From: Streptosporangiaceae bacterium | GTDB lineage: Bacteria; Actinomycetota; Actinomycetes; Streptosporangiales; Streptosporangiaceae | NCBI GenBank assembly: GCA_030045295.1 | Contig: JASIGD010000633.1 | Span: 1-7,711, forward strand | DNA: 7,711 nucleotides | Direction: 5' to 3' | Shown here: piece by piece, positions 6,956-7,711 of the stretch | Layout: every line of letters starts with the position of its first letter | Position numbering within the stretch: position 1 is the first letter of the stretch | Translations under genes and position numbers: made by a program | The notes under the pieces: model-generated | Databases searched by the model: none | The model's input: only the letters and a program-made list of their open reading frames with translations | Told to the model about the DNA's origin: nothing

Positions 6956-7711
6956 ATGGAATACCCACCTGTCTCTGTAGTGATGCCGGTCAAGAACGAG
7001 GAACGGCATCTGGCGGAGTCCGTGCGGCACGCGCTCGGCCAGGACTACCCGGGGCAGCTCGAGCTGGTGCTCGCCGTCGGGCCGGGCACGGACCGGACCG
7101 AGCAGATCGCGCGGCAGCTGGCCGCCGCCGAGCCCAGGATCACGATCGTCGCCAATCCGAGCGGGAAGATCCCGGCGGCCCTCAACCTCGCCGCCCGGAC
7201 GGCACGGCACGAGGTCATCGCCCGGATCGACGGGCACGCGCTGTTTCCGCCCAGCTACCTCAAGACCGCGGTCGCGATCTTGCACCAGACCGGCGCGGCC
7301 GACGTGGGCGGAGTCATGGCGGCCGAGGGCGTAACCCCGTTCGAGCAGGCCGTGGCCTGGGGCATGACATCCAGGGCGGGGGTCGGCTCGGCCGGGTGGC
7401 ATACCGGCGGCGTGGCCGGGCCCGCGGACAGCGTCTACCTCGGCGTCTACCGCCGGGAGGCGATCGAGCAGGCCGGCGGCTGGGACGAGGAGATGCTTCG
7501 CGCGGAGGACTGGGAGCTGAACTACCGCATCCGGGGGCGCGGCGGCCTGGTCTGGTTCAGCCCCGAGCTTCGCGTCACCTACCGGCCGCGGACCAGCCTG
7601 CGCGAGCTCGGTTCGCAGTACTTCCACTACGGCCGCTGGCGCCGGGTGGTCGTCCGCGAGCACCCGGAAACGGCCAGTTTCCGCTACCTGGCGCCGCCCG
7701 CCGCCGCGGGG
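6956..7711 (+). CDS. family 2 glycosyltransferase, ExoA-like, 3' end missing
   Basis: 252 residues are visible and the frame is open to the last base. The GT-A fold starts VSVVMPVKNEERHL (7-19), followed by QDYPGQLELVLAVGPGTDRT (29-48), which binds the nucleotide sugar. Next is ANPSGKIPAALN (66-77) and the DxD-like metal motif RIDGH (90-94). The acceptor/catalytic part includes AEDWELNYRIR (183-193), FSPELRVTYRPR (201-212) and QYFHYGRWRR (221-230), comparable to the Q-x-x-RW region of processive or membrane-linked GT2 enzymes. The overall pattern is that of ExoA-type (succinoglycan-like) glycosyltransferases of actinomycetes, which normally continue with C-terminal membrane helices; the APPAAAG at the right edge would be the approach to them. 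The sugar and acceptor cannot be told. It starts 42 bases after phoH2 and may have its own promoter. Confidence 0.88.
   Translation, partial: MEYPPVSVVMPVKNEERHLAESVRHALGQDYPGQLELVLAVGPGTDRTEQIARQLAAAEPRITIVANPSGKIPAALNLAARTARHEVIARIDGHALFPPSYLKTAVAILHQTGAADVGGVMAAEGVTPFEQAVAWGMTSRAGVGSAGWHTGGVAGPADSVYLGVYRREAIEQAGGWDEEMLRAEDWELNYRIRGRGGLVWFSPELRVTYRPRTSLRELGSQYFHYGRWRRVVVREHPETASFRYLAPPAAAG

Noticed and set aside
6320..7663. Antisense open frame (447 codons) spanning the end of phoH2 and the glycosyltransferase
   Set aside because: It crosses two clearly coding genes and the spacer between them, with no recognisable domain and low-complexity content; a shadow frame.

Overview
The window is high-GC DNA (strong G/C bias at third codon positions, GTG starts, GA-rich ribosome binding sites, few AT-rich stretches) and reads as the chromosome of an actinomycete. 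The proteins point the same way: a short-chain Z-prenyl synthase very close to M. tuberculosis Rv1086, a PIN-PhoH protein like Rv1095 (PhoH2), and a DUF255 protein like Rv1084. All six genes lie on the + strand. I see no tRNA, rRNA, insertion sequence, integrase or CRISPR array.

Layout: (1) 2-1897, 3' part of a DUF255/YyaL-type thioredoxin-fold protein, cut by the left edge. (2) 1898-2103, spacer with a weak hairpin after the stop and a promoter whose -10 lies so near the next ATG that the message may be leaderless. (3) 2104-2715, a 203-residue conserved-looking protein of unknown function. (4) 2716-2967, an AT-richer regulatory spacer packed with a tandem repeat and several inverted repeats. 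(5) 2968-4503, a divergent phosphoenolpyruvate carboxykinase of the ATP-type fold. (6) 4504-4594, a short spacer with an ECF-sigma-like promoter and a 13-bp palindrome. (7) 4595-5374, the Z-prenyl diphosphate synthase. (8) 5375-5608, tandem hairpins followed by a probable structured leader. (9) 5609-6913, phoH2-like PIN-PhoH ATPase/ribonuclease. (10) 6956-7711, 5' part of an ExoA-like family 2 glycosyltransferase, cut by the right edge.

The genes are mostly housekeeping. The prenyl synthase feeds polyprenyl-phosphate (cell-wall lipid carrier) synthesis, and the glycosyltransferase probably acts in envelope or exopolysaccharide assembly. PEPCK is the entry to gluconeogenesis, and PhoH2 is an RNA-processing ATPase/nuclease. 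The spacers are 42 to 252 bases and several carry their own promoter-like signals, so this looks like a row of separately controlled genes rather than one operon.

I do not find a clear new multi-gene system. The parts most worth a second look are the leader before phoH2, with mutually exclusive hairpins and a possible overlapping small ORF; the symmetric elements before the PEPCK gene; the PEPCK itself, which is an unusual type for an actinomycete; and the apparent insertion of the unknown gene plus PEPCK into an otherwise conserved actinobacterial gene order.
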